In this document: piece by piece, positions 42,095 through 53,881 of the stretch | Numbering within the stretch: position 1 is the first letter of the stretch | Layout: each line of letters begins with the position of its first letter | NCBI RefSeq assembly: GCF_964022235.1 | Contig: NZ_CAXHZL010000013.1 | Coordinates: 1 to 64,000 of the forward strand | DNA length: 64,000 bases | Direction of reading: 5' to 3' | Source: Limimaricola sp964022235 | GTDB lineage: Bacteria; Pseudomonadota; Alphaproteobacteria; Rhodobacterales; Rhodobacteraceae | Translations under genes and position numbers: made by a program | Notes under the pieces: model-generated | Database searches by the model: none | Seen by the model: the letters and a program-made list of their open reading frames with translations, nothing else | Told to the model about the DNA's origin: nothing

Positions 42095-43756
42095 ATGATG
42101 CACATCCCCACCTGGCGCCGGATCCTGATCTGGCTCGTCTGCCTGGGCGGGCTTTTCTTCGCGCTGCCGAACCTGTTCTACGATCGGGTCGAGACCGCGA
42201 ACGACGCCCGCGCCGTGATAGAGACCGGCCTGACCGACGCCGAGTTGCAAGCCGACGCCAGCCTTTGGCCCGAATGGATGCCCTCGGGCCTCGTGAACCT
42301 CGGGCTAGATCTGCGCGGCGGTGCGCATCTGCTCGCCGAGGTGCAGGTCGAAGAGGTCTATGCCGCGCGCATGGAGGCGATGTGGCCGGAGGTGCGCGAC
42401 GCGCTCGCGGCCGAGCGCGACACCGTCGGCTTCGTCACCCGCGAAGAGGGTGACCCCTCCGAACTGCGCGTGCGCATCTCGGAGGCCGCGCAGGCGGCGG
42501 CTGCGCTCGACATCGTGCGCGGCCTCGCCACCCCGGTGACGAGCCTGACCGGCGCCGGCACCAACGATATCGACGTGCGCGCCGAAGGCGCCGAGATCGT
42601 CGTCACCCTGAGCGAAGCCGAGCGTGCCGCCACCGACGACCGTACGATCCGCCAGGCGCTTGAGATCGTGCGTCGCCGGATCGACGAGGTCGGCACCCGC
42701 GAGCCGACGATCCAACGTCAGGGCGAGGATCGCATCCTGATCGAGGTGCCGGGCGTCGGATCGGCCGAGGAGGTCAAGGAGATCATCGGCACCACCGCGC
42801 AGCTGACCTTCCAGCCGGTCGTCTCGCGGTCCTCCAACGCCGACGAGAACCCCGGCCCCAACAACGAAATCCTGCCCTCGCTCGACGAGCAGGGGGTGTA
42901 TTACATCCTCGAGCGCAACCCGGTCGTCTCGGGCGAGGAACTGGTCGACGCGCAGCCCGCTTTCGACCAGAACGGTCGCCCGGCGGTGAACTTTCGCTTC
43001 AACCCGACCGGCGCGCGGGCCTTCGGCGACTATACCGCAGAGAACATCGGTTCGCCCTTTGCCATCGTGCTCGACGAGGAGGTGATCTCCGCCCCCGTCA
43101 TCCAGAGCCACATTCCCGGCGGCTCGGGCATCATCACCGGCAACTTCACGGTCGAGGAATCGACGCAGCTCGCCGTGCTGCTGCGCGCGGGCGCGCTGCC
43201 TGCCGGGCTCACCTTCCTCGAAGAACGGACCATCGGCCCCGAGCTCGGCGCCGACAGCATCGAGGCGGGCAAGCTGGCCGCTATCGTCGGCGCGCTCGGC
43301 GTCGTGGTCTTCATGATTGCGAGCTATGGCCTGTTCGGCGTCTTCGCCACCGTGGCTCTCACCTTCAACATGGTGCTGATCTTTGCGGTGCTGTCGATCC
43401 TGGGCGCGACGCTGACACTGCCCGGCATCGCGGGCATCGTGCTCACCGTCGGCATGGCGGTGGACGCGAACGTGCTGGTCTACGAGCGTATCCGCGAAGA
43501 GCTCAAAACTGCGCGCGGTCCGGCCCGCGCCATCGATCTGGGCTACGAAAAGGCCCTCTCCGCCATCCTCGACGGCAACGTGACCACTTTGATCACCGCG
43601 CTCATCCTGTTTCTCGTGGGCTCCGGTCCGGTGCGTGGCTTTGCCATCACCCTCGGTCTCGGCATCCTCACCTCGGTCTTCACCGCGATCTTCGTGACGC
43701 GTCTGTTGATCGTGATGTGGTTCGAGCGCCGCCGCCCCAAAACCATCGAGGTCTGA
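42095..43756 (+). CDS. secD: Protein translocase subunit SecD
   Basis: 553 residues with six membrane helices and the large periplasmic P1 domain. Landmarks are LGLDLRGGAHLLAEV near the start, the DNRTIRQALEIVRRRID-like segment (here DDRTIRQALEIVRRR), GSGIITGNF and the helix-4 motif GMAVDANVLVYERIREEL that carries the proton-path Asp. Together with SecF it uses the proton gradient to pull proteins across the inner membrane. Two adjacent ATGs are possible starts. Confidence 0.97.
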   Translation: MMHIPTWRRILIWLVCLGGLFFALPNLFYDRVETANDARAVIETGLTDAELQADASLWPEWMPSGLVNLGLDLRGGAHLLAEVQVEEVYAARMEAMWPEVRDALAAERDTVGFVTREEGDPSELRVRISEAAQAAAALDIVRGLATPVTSLTGAGTNDIDVRAEGAEIVVTLSEAERAATDDRTIRQALEIVRRRIDEVGTREPTIQRQGEDRILIEVPGVGSAEEVKEIIGTTAQLTFQPVVSRSSNADENPGPNNEILPSLDEQGVYYILERNPVVSGEELVDAQPAFDQNGRPAVNFRFNPTGARAFGDYTAENIGSPFAIVLDEEVISAPVIQSHIPGGSGIITGNFTVEESTQLAVLLRAGALPAGLTFLEERTIGPELGADSIEAGKLAAIVGALGVVVFMIASYGLFGVFATVALTFNMVLIFAVLSILGATLTLPGIAGIVLTVGMAVDANVLVYERIREELKTARGPARAIDLGYEKALSAILDGNVTTLITALILFLVGSGPVRGFAITLGLGILTSVFTAIFVTRLLIVMWFERRRPKTIEV

Positions 43757-43757
43757 C

Positions 43758-44729
43758 ATGCGGCTGCGCATCGTTCCCGACGACACCAAGATCGACTTCT
43801 TCCGCGCCGCGAAGATCACCTTCGGCGCCTCGATCGTGGCGATGATAATCAGCATCGTGCTGTTCTTCGCCATGGGGCTGAACTTCGGCATCGACTTCAA
43901 GGGCGGCACCACGATCCGCACCGAGTCCGAGAGCGCCATCAACGTCGCTGCCTACCGCGACGCCATCGCCCCGCTGGAGCTTGGCGACGTGGTGATCACC
44001 GAGGTGTTCGATCCTTCCTTCGGGGATGACAAGAACGTCGCCTCGGTGCGCATCCAAGCGCAGGAGGGGGTCGAAAGCGTCACCGCCGAGACCATCGCCG
44101 AGGTCGAGGCCGCGCTGCAGACCGTCGACCCGACACTGACCTTTCCGAGCGTGGAGAGCGTCGGCCCCAAGGTCTCGGGCGAGCTGATCCAGTCGGCGAT
44201 CTTTGCCGTGCTGGGCTCGCTTGTCGCGATCCTGTTCTACATCTGGCTGCGGTTCGAGTGGCAGTTCGCGGTCGGCGCCATCGCGGCGCTGGTGCATGAC
44301 GTCACGCTGACCATCGGCATCTTTGCGGCCTTCCAGATCAAGTTCGACCTCGCGATCATTGCAGCCTTGCTGACCATCGTCGGCTACTCGATCAACGACA
44401 CCGTGGTGGTCTTCGACCGGGCGCGTGAAAACCTGCGCAAGTTCAAGACCATGCCGCTGCGCGACCTGCTCAACCTTTCGGCCAACGAAACGCTGAGCCG
44501 CACGGTGATGACTTCGGGCACCACGCTCTTGGCGCTGCTGGCACTCTTGGTTCTGGGCGGCGACGTGATCCGCGGCTTTGTCTTTGCGATCTTCTGGGGC
44601 GTTATCGTTGGCACTTATTCGTCAATCTATGTCGCCAAGAACATCGTGCTCATGCTCGGCGTGAAGCGCGATTGGGACAAGAAGAACGACCCCAAGGCGG
44701 GGACGCAGTTCGCGAACATCGACGCCTGA
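43758..44729 (+). CDS. secF: Protein translocase subunit SecF
   Basis: 323 residues, six membrane helices. FGIDFKGGTTIRTE after the first helix, a short periplasmic domain and GYSINDTVVVFDRARENLRK in helix 4 are diagnostic. Its start is one base after the secD stop. Confidence 0.97.
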   Translation: MRLRIVPDDTKIDFFRAAKITFGASIVAMIISIVLFFAMGLNFGIDFKGGTTIRTESESAINVAAYRDAIAPLELGDVVITEVFDPSFGDDKNVASVRIQAQEGVESVTAETIAEVEAALQTVDPTLTFPSVESVGPKVSGELIQSAIFAVLGSLVAILFYIWLRFEWQFAVGAIAALVHDVTLTIGIFAAFQIKFDLAIIAALLTIVGYSINDTVVVFDRARENLRKFKTMPLRDLLNLSANETLSRTVMTSGTTLLALLALLVLGGDVIRGFVFAIFWGVIVGTYSSIYVAKNIVLMLGVKRDWDKKNDPKAGTQFANIDA

Positions 44730-44785
44730 TCCGGTCAATCCGTCGGATCGGGGCATTTGCAGAATGGTGAACAGGGGGCATGCCA

Positions 44786-45139
44786 ATGCGGCTGACCGAG
44801 ATCGACTACGACGACTCGATGCCCATCGACGGCTATGGTCCGGGCTTTTTTCGGATCGGCGGCAAGGTGGTCGAGGGGCCGGTGACGCTGGCGCCCACAG
44901 GGCTCAAGAGCTGGGGTGGCTACGAGGATCTCGACGCCGTCCTCGCGCTGGCGGGACGCATCGACGTGCTCTTCGTCGGTACGGGGGCCGAGATCGCCCA
45001 TGCGCCGCGCGCCTTCCGGGACCGGCTCGAAGAGGTGGGCATCGGCGTCGAGACCATGGCGACCCCTGCCGCCTGCCGCACCTACAACGTGCTCTTGTCG
45101 GAAGGGCGGCGCGTCGCGGTCGCGCTGCTGCCGGTCTGA
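44786..45139 (+). CDS. Mth938-like domain protein (DUF498)
   Basis: 117 residues. The ATG at 44786 is preferred over 44780 because AGGGGG would otherwise be too close. The domain start DYDDSMPIDGYGPGFFRIGG and the later TPAACRTYNVLLSEGRRVAVALLP are the usual landmarks. Related eukaryotic proteins (NDUFAF3) help assemble complex I. The bacterial role is unknown. It sits between secF and ccmA as in many Rhodobacteraceae. Confidence 0.9.
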   Translation: MRLTEIDYDDSMPIDGYGPGFFRIGGKVVEGPVTLAPTGLKSWGGYEDLDAVLALAGRIDVLFVGTGAEIAHAPRAFRDRLEEVGIGVETMATPAACRTYNVLLSEGRRVAVALLPV

Positions 45140-45756
45140 CCGACCTCGTTGTCACCGACCTTGGCGTGGAGCGCGGCGGCATGCCGGTGCTCACGGACGT
45201 GTCGTTCCGCCTCGCACCGGGGCAGGGTCTGGTGCTGCGCGGGGCCAACGGTATCGGCAAGACGACGCTTTTGCGCACTGTCGCAGGGCTTCAGCCACCG
45301 CTCTCGGGCAGGGTCGAGGGAGCGGGCGAGCGGGCGGGCTATGCCTCCCATGCCGACGGGATCAAGCCCGCTCTGACCGTGACCGAAACCTTGCAGTTCT
45401 GGGCCGATCTTTACCGCAGCGATCTGTCCGAGGAGGTGTTCGACCTCTTCGACCTTACCGATCTGCGCGACCGTCCCGCGGGCACGCTGTCGGCCGGGCA
45501 GGGACGCCGTCTCGGTCTCGCGCGGCTTGCGGTCATCTCCCGCGAGGTCCTGCTGCTCGACGAACCCACCGTTTCGCTCGACGCCTTCTCCGTCAAACGC
45601 TTTGCCACATTCCTGCGCGATCACCACCTCGCGCGCGGCGGCATCGCCGTGATCGCCACCCATATCGACCTCGGCCTCGATCTGCCCGAGATGGATCTTA
45701 CGCCCTACCGCGCGGCCCCCGAGGCGCGGGGCGGCTCTGACGAGGCGTTCCTGTGA
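45136..45756 (+). CDS. ccmA: Heme exporter ATP-binding subunit CcmA
   Basis: The protein matches CcmA from LVVTDLGVERGGMPVL onward, with Walker A GANGIGKTT, signature LSAGQGRRLGLARL and Walker B VLLLDEPTVSLD. The start is unusual. No ATG, GTG or TTG stands before the conserved N terminus in this frame, which then runs out of family sequence. The only codon at the expected place is CTG at 45136, overlapping the TGA of the preceding gene (CTGA). Starts inside the domain (GTG 45166, ATG 45181) would remove the first strand. With CcmB it drives heme handling for cytochrome c maturation. Confidence 0.93.
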   Translation: MTDLVVTDLGVERGGMPVLTDVSFRLAPGQGLVLRGANGIGKTTLLRTVAGLQPPLSGRVEGAGERAGYASHADGIKPALTVTETLQFWADLYRSDLSEEVFDLFDLTDLRDRPAGTLSAGQGRRLGLARLAVISREVLLLDEPTVSLDAFSVKRFATFLRDHHLARGGIAVIATHIDLGLDLPEMDLTPYRAAPEARGGSDEAFL

Positions 45757-46409
45757 GGGCATTGCTCTCGCGCGACCTGCGCCTAGCGGTACGCGCGGGC
45801 GGCGGATTTGGCCTTGGGCTGGCGTTCTTTCTGATCGTCGTGGTGCTGGTGCCCTTCGGGGTCGGCCCCGAAACCGCGATCCTCGCGCGCATCGCGCCGG
45901 GCATCCTGTGGGTCGCGGCGCTGCTCGCCGCTCTGCTGTCGCTCGATCGCATCTTCGCGCTCGACCACGAGGACGGCTCGCTGCCGCTGCTGGCCACCGC
46001 GCCGCTACCTCTAGAGATGTTGGCCCTGGCCAAGGCGCTCGCCCATTGGATCACCACCGGCCTGCCGCTCGTCGTTGCAGCCCCGCTTCTGGGCATCCTG
46101 CTGCACCTGCCGGGGACGGCGATGCCATGGCTGCTCGTTTCGCTCGCTCTCGGCACGCCCGCACTCTCGCTCATCGGTACCTTCGGCGCGGCGCTCACCG
46201 TGGGCCTGCGCCGAGGCGGGCTCTTGTTGTCGCTCATCGTGCTGCCTCTCTATGTGCCGGTGCTGATCTTCGGGGCCGAAGCCGCGCGGCGCGGGGCCGA
46301 GGGGTTGCCCGCCACCACGCCTCTGCTGCTCTTGGCCGGAATCGGGCTAGGCTGCGCCGCCTTGCTGCCATTTGCCACGGCCGCAGCCCTGAGGGTCACG
46401 CTGCGTTGA
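45753..46409 (+). CDS. ccmB: Heme exporter membrane subunit CcmB
   Basis: 218 residues from a GTG overlapping the ccmA stop (GTGA). Six membrane helices and the family motifs LFALDHEDGSLPLL-like (here IFALDHEDGSLPLLA) and LKALAHWITTGLPLV (here AKALAHWITTGLPLV) are present. It pairs with CcmA and CcmC. Confidence 0.95.
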   Translation: MRALLSRDLRLAVRAGGGFGLGLAFFLIVVVLVPFGVGPETAILARIAPGILWVAALLAALLSLDRIFALDHEDGSLPLLATAPLPLEMLALAKALAHWITTGLPLVVAAPLLGILLHLPGTAMPWLLVSLALGTPALSLIGTFGAALTVGLRRGGLLLSLIVLPLYVPVLIFGAEAARRGAEGLPATTPLLLLAGIGLGCAALLPFATAAALRVTLR

Positions 46410-46455
46410 CACTCAGGGCCATTGAGCCGCGACGCGCGCCGGGATAGGAAAAGCC

Positions 46456-47199
46456 ATGTCGATCTGGACTTACGCCAATCCGAGGAAATTCCTCGACACC
46501 ACCGCCCCTTGGGTGCCGTGGCTCATGTGGCTCTCTGCCGCCGTGCTTGGTGTCGGTCTGGTCTGGGGCTTTTTCTTCACGCCCGAGGCCGAGCGCTTCG
46601 GCTCCTCGGTCAAGATCATCTACCTGCATGTGCCCTCGGCGCTGATGGCGATCAACGCGTGGCTGATGATGCTCGTGGCCTCGCTGATCTGGCTGATCCG
46701 CCGACATCACGTCTCTGCTCTGGCGGCCCGCGCGGCCGCGCCGATCGGCATGGTGATGACGCTGATCGCGCTCATCACCGGGGCGATCTGGGGTCAGCCG
46801 ATGTGGGGCACCTGGTGGGCGTGGGACCCGCGTCTGACCTCATTCCTGATCCTGTTCCTGTTCTATCTGGGCTACATCGCGCTTTGGGCCGCAATTCCCG
46901 ATCCCGACAGTGCCGCCGACCTGACCTCGGTGCTCTGCCTCGTCGGATCGGTCTTTGCGATCCTGTCGCGCTACGCCGTGAACTTCTGGAACCAAGGCTT
47001 GCATCAGGGCGCATCGCTTTCGCTCGACAAGCAGGAGAACGTGGCCGACGTGTTCTGGTTGCCGCTGCTGGTCTGCATGGCGGGGTTCGTGCTGCTGTTC
47101 GTGGCCCTCGTGCTGCTGCGCACCGGCACAGAAATCCGCGCGCGTCGCATCTCTGCCCTGCGCGCGCGCGCGCGTCGCGGCGAGCCGGTGCGCGCATGA
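46456..47199 (+). CDS. ccmC: Cytochrome c biogenesis protein CcmC
   Basis: 247 residues, six membrane helices. The periplasmic tryptophan-rich motif WGQPMWGTWWAWDPRLTS and two conserved histidines that coordinate heme (YLHVPSA and NQGLHQGAS regions) are intact. CcmC loads heme onto CcmE. The ccmE gene is not in this window. Start is the ATG behind AGGAAAAG. Confidence 0.97.
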   Translation: MSIWTYANPRKFLDTTAPWVPWLMWLSAAVLGVGLVWGFFFTPEAERFGSSVKIIYLHVPSALMAINAWLMMLVASLIWLIRRHHVSALAARAAAPIGMVMTLIALITGAIWGQPMWGTWWAWDPRLTSFLILFLFYLGYIALWAAIPDPDSAADLTSVLCLVGSVFAILSRYAVNFWNQGLHQGASLSLDKQENVADVFWLPLLVCMAGFVLLFVALVLLRTGTEIRARRISALRARARRGEPVRA

Positions 47200-47342
47200 T
47201 GGATCTGGGCAAATACGCAGCCGAGGTGATCTCGGCGTGGGGCCTCAGCCTCGCACTGCTGGGCGGTCTCGTCTGGTGGAGCCTCGCGCGTGACCGCAAG
47301 GTCCGGGCCGAACTTGAAAGGGCCGAGCGCGATCATGGCTAG
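47196..47342 (+). CDS. ccmD: Heme exporter protein CcmD
   Basis: 48 residues, one membrane helix after a short N terminus (MMDLGKYAAEVISAWG), with a charged tail rich in Arg/Glu (RDRKVRAELERAERD), exactly the CcmD layout. It overlaps ccmC by four bases and ccmG by eight. CcmD stabilises the complex that releases heme-loaded CcmE. Confidence 0.93.
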   Translation: MMDLGKYAAEVISAWGLSLALLGGLVWWSLARDRKVRAELERAERDHG

Positions 47343-47868
47343 GTTCTCACCGCTCATCATCCTGCCGCCCGCGATCTTCGCGGCCCTTGCAGGGCTCTTT
47401 GCCGCCGGCATGCTGCGCGACAATCCCGACGAACTGCCCTCGGCTCTGATCGGGCAAGCAGCCCCACTTACCGAGACTGGCACCTTGCCGGGGCGCAGCC
47501 CCTTTGATCCCGCGGTGCTCGCGGATGGTGAGGTGAAACTGGTGAACTTCTGGGCCAGCTGGTGCGCGCCCTGCCGGGTCGAGCATCCGAACTTCGAGGC
47601 GCTGGCTGAAGAAGGGCTGCCGATTTACGGCATCAACTACAAGGACGACGCTGCCAACGCGAACGCCTTCCTCGAAGAGTTGGGCGACCCGTATACAGCG
47701 ATCGGCACCGACGATGGCCGCGTCGCGCGCGACTGGGGCGTCTACGGCGTGCCGGAAACCTTCGTTGTCGACGGGCAGGGCCGCATCATCTCGCGCATGG
47801 CAGGTCCGGTCACCCAACGTGCGATCACCGAGCGGTTGAAGCCGGCGCTCGAAGAGGCGGCGAACTGA
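47335..47868 (+). CDS. ccmG: Thiol:disulfide interchange protein CcmG/DsbE
   Basis: 177 residues from the ATG inside the ccmD end. An N-terminal anchor helix precedes a thioredoxin-like domain with the WCAPC active site in VNFWASWCAPCRVEHPNF and the family's GVYGVPETFVVD cis-proline segment. It reduces the cysteines of apocytochromes before heme attachment. Confidence 0.96.
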   Translation: MARFSPLIILPPAIFAALAGLFAAGMLRDNPDELPSALIGQAAPLTETGTLPGRSPFDPAVLADGEVKLVNFWASWCAPCRVEHPNFEALAEEGLPIYGINYKDDAANANAFLEELGDPYTAIGTDDGRVARDWGVYGVPETFVVDGQGRIISRMAGPVTQRAITERLKPALEEAAN

Positions 47869-48025
47869 GCCGACCGGCCTTCTCCACCAATCCATATTAT
47901 AACGTCATGGCGCACCAGAGCAGCGTTTGCAGGGCAGTAGTCCGTCTGCGCAGCCATGTTCGACGGGGTCTTGGCGAACGGAACGAAACACGCGATCTCT
48001 TTCCATAGGCCTGTAACTCAACAGG

Positions 48026-48058
48026 AAACCGCCCCGGCCATAGGCCGGGGCGGTTTTT
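48026..48058. terminator. Bidirectional terminator between ccmG and acnA
   Basis: A perfect 14-base stem, AAACCGCCCCGGCC / GGCCGGGGCGGTTT, with a 3-base loop runs into TTTTT on the plus strand. On the minus strand it is 24 bases after the acnA stop. The 157 bases between ccmG and this hairpin hold no gene I can support. Confidence 0.9.
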
Positions 48059-48081
48059 GTTTCAGCGCTCGTATCCGAAGA

Positions 48082-50862
<2,781 letters not shown>

Positions 50863-50946
50863 GAAGTGTCCCTTCTGGCTGCGAGCTGTGGGTCTGGCCC
50901 CGCTTCTGCCGCAAGGGCAGCAGGCGATCAAGGCCGTTGCCCGCTA

Positions 50947-50952
50947 TGTATA
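50947..50952 (-). promoter_or_regulatory. Candidate -10 box of acnA
   Basis: TATACA on the minus strand lies 85 bases before the acnA ATG in an otherwise GC-rich region. A partner -35 hexamer at standard spacing is not clear. Confidence 0.3.
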
Positions 50953-51078
50953 CAACGGCACACAAATGTCCAGATCCCTGGTGATCGCGCGAAACGCACG
51001 CGTCTCTCGCGGCGGGTTGATTGGTGTTGCAATGCCGAACAGCTTAGACCGATGGGACAATCCCGGTGGAGAGCATGA

Positions 51079-51774
51079 ATGCGCGAATATTTGGCGGCAC
51101 TGAGCATGGCGGGCTGTCTTGCCCTGAGCCCGGCGCTCGCCGAGTCCCCCGTGGTGGTCGAGCTTTTCACCTCGCAGGGCTGCTCGAGTTGCCCGCCCGC
51201 CGACGAAATGGTGCGCAATCTCGCCCAGCGTGACGATGTGATCGCCCTAGGGTTGCACGTCGACTACTGGGACTACATCGGCTGGGCCGACAGCTTTGCC
51301 CAGCCCGGCTTTACCAAGCGCCAGAAACGCTATGCTTCCGCAGTCGGTGAGCGGATGGTCTATACGCCGCAATTCGTCGTGGGCGGGGTCGAGCGGATCG
51401 TCGGGGCCAAGCCGATGAAGGTGATGCAGGCGGTGATGGACCGCGCCGAGGCGCCCGAGCGCATCACCCTTTCCGTCGCACGCGAGGGTGAGACGCTGCG
51501 AATCCGAGCCCAACGGCGCGATGCGCGGGCGGTGCCAGTCATGGTGCAGCTGGTGCGTTATCGCCCCGAGGCCAGCGTTGCCATCGAACGCGGCGAGAAC
51601 GCGGGCCAGCGGTTGGTCTACGCCAACATCGTAACGTCCTGGGAAATGCTGGTGCGCTGGACTGGAGAGGAAGCGCTGGAGATCACCGCGCCGCTCGACG
51701 GCGAACTGCCGGGCGCTGTGATCGTGCAGGAAGAGGGGCCCGGTGCGATCCTCGCGGCGGCGCGGCTGCCCTAG
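51079..51774 (+). CDS. DUF1223 thioredoxin-like secreted protein
   Basis: 231 residues. A signal peptide (about 1-20) precedes a thioredoxin-like domain starting VVVELFTSQGCSSCPPADEM, with a CSSC motif in place of CxxC of thioredoxin, and the typical HVDYWDYIGWADSFAQPGFTKRQ segment. Function is unknown. A periplasmic redox or metal role is possible. The stop overlaps that of the convergent acyltransferase gene by four bases. Confidence 0.88.
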   Translation: MREYLAALSMAGCLALSPALAESPVVVELFTSQGCSSCPPADEMVRNLAQRDDVIALGLHVDYWDYIGWADSFAQPGFTKRQKRYASAVGERMVYTPQFVVGGVERIVGAKPMKVMQAVMDRAEAPERITLSVAREGETLRIRAQRRDARAVPVMVQLVRYRPEASVAIERGENAGQRLVYANIVTSWEMLVRWTGEEALEITAPLDGELPGAVIVQEEGPGAILAAARLP

Positions 51775-52655
51775 CGGGCGGCACGGGCCGCTTTCCAGCG
51801 GTTGTGCACCCAGAACCACTGCCCCGGATCGCGCTCGATGCGCACCTCGAGCCGCCGGGTCGCTTCGCGCATCATCTCGACAGGCGACCCCCGGGGGATC
51901 GGAGCTTCGAGGGCGATATCGAAGCCGATGCCGTCGGGGTGGCGAATGCCGAAATAGGGCACCAAGGGGGCGTCGAAGCGCAGCGCCAGTTCGGCCGCCG
52001 TGAGCGCCGTGCGGGCGGGCCGTCCGAGAAAGTCGATCTCGACGCCGCTCCGGTCGTGCAGGTCGAACAGGATCGTCGCCATGCCGCCCGACTTCAGATG
52101 CCGCAAAAACCCCGTGAGCCCGCGCCGGCCCTTTGCAAAGACCGGGCCTGACACGTCCTGCATGGTGGCGGCGTAGTGATCGTTGACAAAGCCGTTGGAC
52201 ATCGGCCGATAGAGACCGCCGATCTCGTAGCCCATCGCCGTCAGCACCCGGCGCGGCGCCTCGTGATTGCCGAAATGACCCGTCACGAAGATCACCGGTC
52301 TGCGCTCGGCGCGCGCGTGGGCGATGGTCTCCAACCCGGCGTCCTCGTGCAGCGTGTCGGGTAGGGCATGCGCGAACTCCGCGCCCGAGTAGTTTTCGAT
52401 CAGGGTGCGTCCGAGGTTGTCGCAGACGGCACGGGACAACGCGGCGCGGCGCGCGGCGGGCATGTCGGGAAAGATCAGCCCGAGATTGGCCGAGGCCCTG
52501 CGGCGATAGCCCGCAAGCGGGCCGAGAGTTCGGGCGGTCAAGGCACCCATCGCCGCCACCCGCCTTTCGTAAGGCAGGCTGCGCGCGACACCGATCGCAG
52601 CGCGCAAGGCCAGATCGACCGCCCGGTCCGCCGTGCCACGGCCGCGGGCCGTCAT
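51771..52655 (-). CDS. Lauroyl/myristoyl-type lipid acyltransferase (LpxL/HtrB family)
   Basis: 294 residues from the ATG behind AGAGGATAGGAC. Longer starts exist but add unsupported sequence. The acyltransferase motif is seen as FVTGHFGNHEAPRRVL (variant of the HX4D/E box), and PYFGIRHPDGIGFDIALEAP is typical of the LpxL/LpxM group, which adds the secondary acyl chains of lipid A. It could also acylate other lipids. The gene lies downstream of fliG on the same strand. Confidence 0.87.
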   Translation of the reverse strand: MTARGRGTADRAVDLALRAAIGVARSLPYERRVAAMGALTARTLGPLAGYRRRASANLGLIFPDMPAARRAALSRAVCDNLGRTLIENYSGAEFAHALPDTLHEDAGLETIAHARAERRPVIFVTGHFGNHEAPRRVLTAMGYEIGGLYRPMSNGFVNDHYAATMQDVSGPVFAKGRRGLTGFLRHLKSGGMATILFDLHDRSGVEIDFLGRPARTALTAAELALRFDAPLVPYFGIRHPDGIGFDIALEAPIPRGSPVEMMREATRRLEVRIERDPGQWFWVHNRWKAARAAR

Positions 52656-52738
52656 CGTCCTATCCTCTGCCAAAACCCGTTCTCCGCCAAGCCGCGCCCC
52701 GGCCATAAGGTGGAGCGTCAGGGATGCCAAGCCAAGGG

Positions 52739-53809
52739 TCAGGCGACCCCTTCCTCGTCGTCCTGTGGCGTGACGAGGGTAATTTCCCCGGCATCCGCCG
52801 CCGCGCGGACCGCCGTCACGACCTCGCTCATCGCGGTTTCCCCCTCAAGCCGTCGCACGGTACCACGCTCGGCAATCTCGTCGCGCAGCCCTTGGGCCAT
52901 CCGCTGCGAGATGTTGTCGAGCAGATGCGTGGCCGCGGCGTCTAGACTGCCGCCTTCCGCCTGTGCCGCGGTAAGTGCGGTGATCAGCACCGGTTGTTCG
53001 ATCCGACGCAGGACCGTAGGCGCGTCTGTCGCGGCAAGGCGAGCGGGGAGGTCGGCGAAGGTGAAGATGGCCCGCCGCACGTCGGCCGCGAAATCGGGAT
53101 CGTCGTCGTCGAGGCCGCCCAGCACGGCATCGCGCGTGGCGCTACCGCTCGAATTGAGAATCTCGCCCAGCCGGTCCGGCGCCGGGTTGGTGAAGGCCTG
53201 GGGCACCTCGACGCAATGCTCGGCCGCCAAGGCCGCGCCGATCCGCTCGACCGTGTCGGGGGCGATGGCGGAGGTCTGCGACATGGCATGCGTGATCCGG
53301 CGTGCCCGCTCGCTCGGCAACAACCCCAGGAGCTCCGCCGCCTTGGCAACCGGCAGCTTCGACAGGGCCACGGCGGCGATTTCGGCGGATTCGGAGGTCA
53401 TCAGTGGCACCAGCGCAGGGCAGGAGAGCGCGGTGAGCCGCGCCCAGGGGTCATCCCCGCGCGGCGGTCCGGCTTCGGCGCGCAATCGTGCGGCGGTGGC
53501 CGGGCTGATCCGTCCATCGAGCGCCTGCAACGCTCGGTCAATTCCGCCCGGTGCGGCGAGGCCGAGCCCCTCGATCCGGTCGGCAAATTCGGAAGCCACG
53601 GCCGAGAGCGTGGCCCGGTCCACCAGCCGCAGCGCGCCAAGCTCGCGCGTCAGGCTGATCTGCACCTCTTCAGGCAGGGCGGCCAGATCGAGCTTGCGCC
53701 CTTCGGCGATCATCAGCTGAACCACCATGGCCGCCTTGCGACGGCGGCTCATCTGGCCGGGTGCAACCGGCTCCATGCCGGTCTTGTTGATGGGCTGAGG
53801 TGCTGACAC
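52739..53809 (-). CDS. fliG: FliG-like flagellar motor switch protein
   Basis: 356 residues. The middle domain aligns with FliG (AEIAAVALSKLPVAKAAELLGLLP then ITHAMSQTSAIAPDTVERI). The C-terminal domain has the torque-type pattern RRAIFTFADLPARL, APTVLRRIEQPVLITAL and ISQRMAQGLRDEIAERGTVR. The EHPQ motif usual in the middle domain is replaced by ESAE. No other flagellar gene is in the window, unlike the usual fliF-fliG arrangement. It follows a LuxR-type stub gene by 72 bases on the same strand. Confidence 0.88.
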   Translation of the reverse strand: MSAPQPINKTGMEPVAPGQMSRRRKAAMVVQLMIAEGRKLDLAALPEEVQISLTRELGALRLVDRATLSAVASEFADRIEGLGLAAPGGIDRALQALDGRISPATAARLRAEAGPPRGDDPWARLTALSCPALVPLMTSESAEIAAVALSKLPVAKAAELLGLLPSERARRITHAMSQTSAIAPDTVERIGAALAAEHCVEVPQAFTNPAPDRLGEILNSSGSATRDAVLGGLDDDDPDFAADVRRAIFTFADLPARLAATDAPTVLRRIEQPVLITALTAAQAEGGSLDAAATHLLDNISQRMAQGLRDEIAERGTVRRLEGETAMSEVVTAVRAAADAGEITLVTPQDDEEGVA

Positions 53810-53881
53810 GGGTCCCGGCCTCCCTGGGCTGCGATGCTGCAGGCAGGCTTAGGGCAACAGGGTAAACAACAGGTTCCCGCC

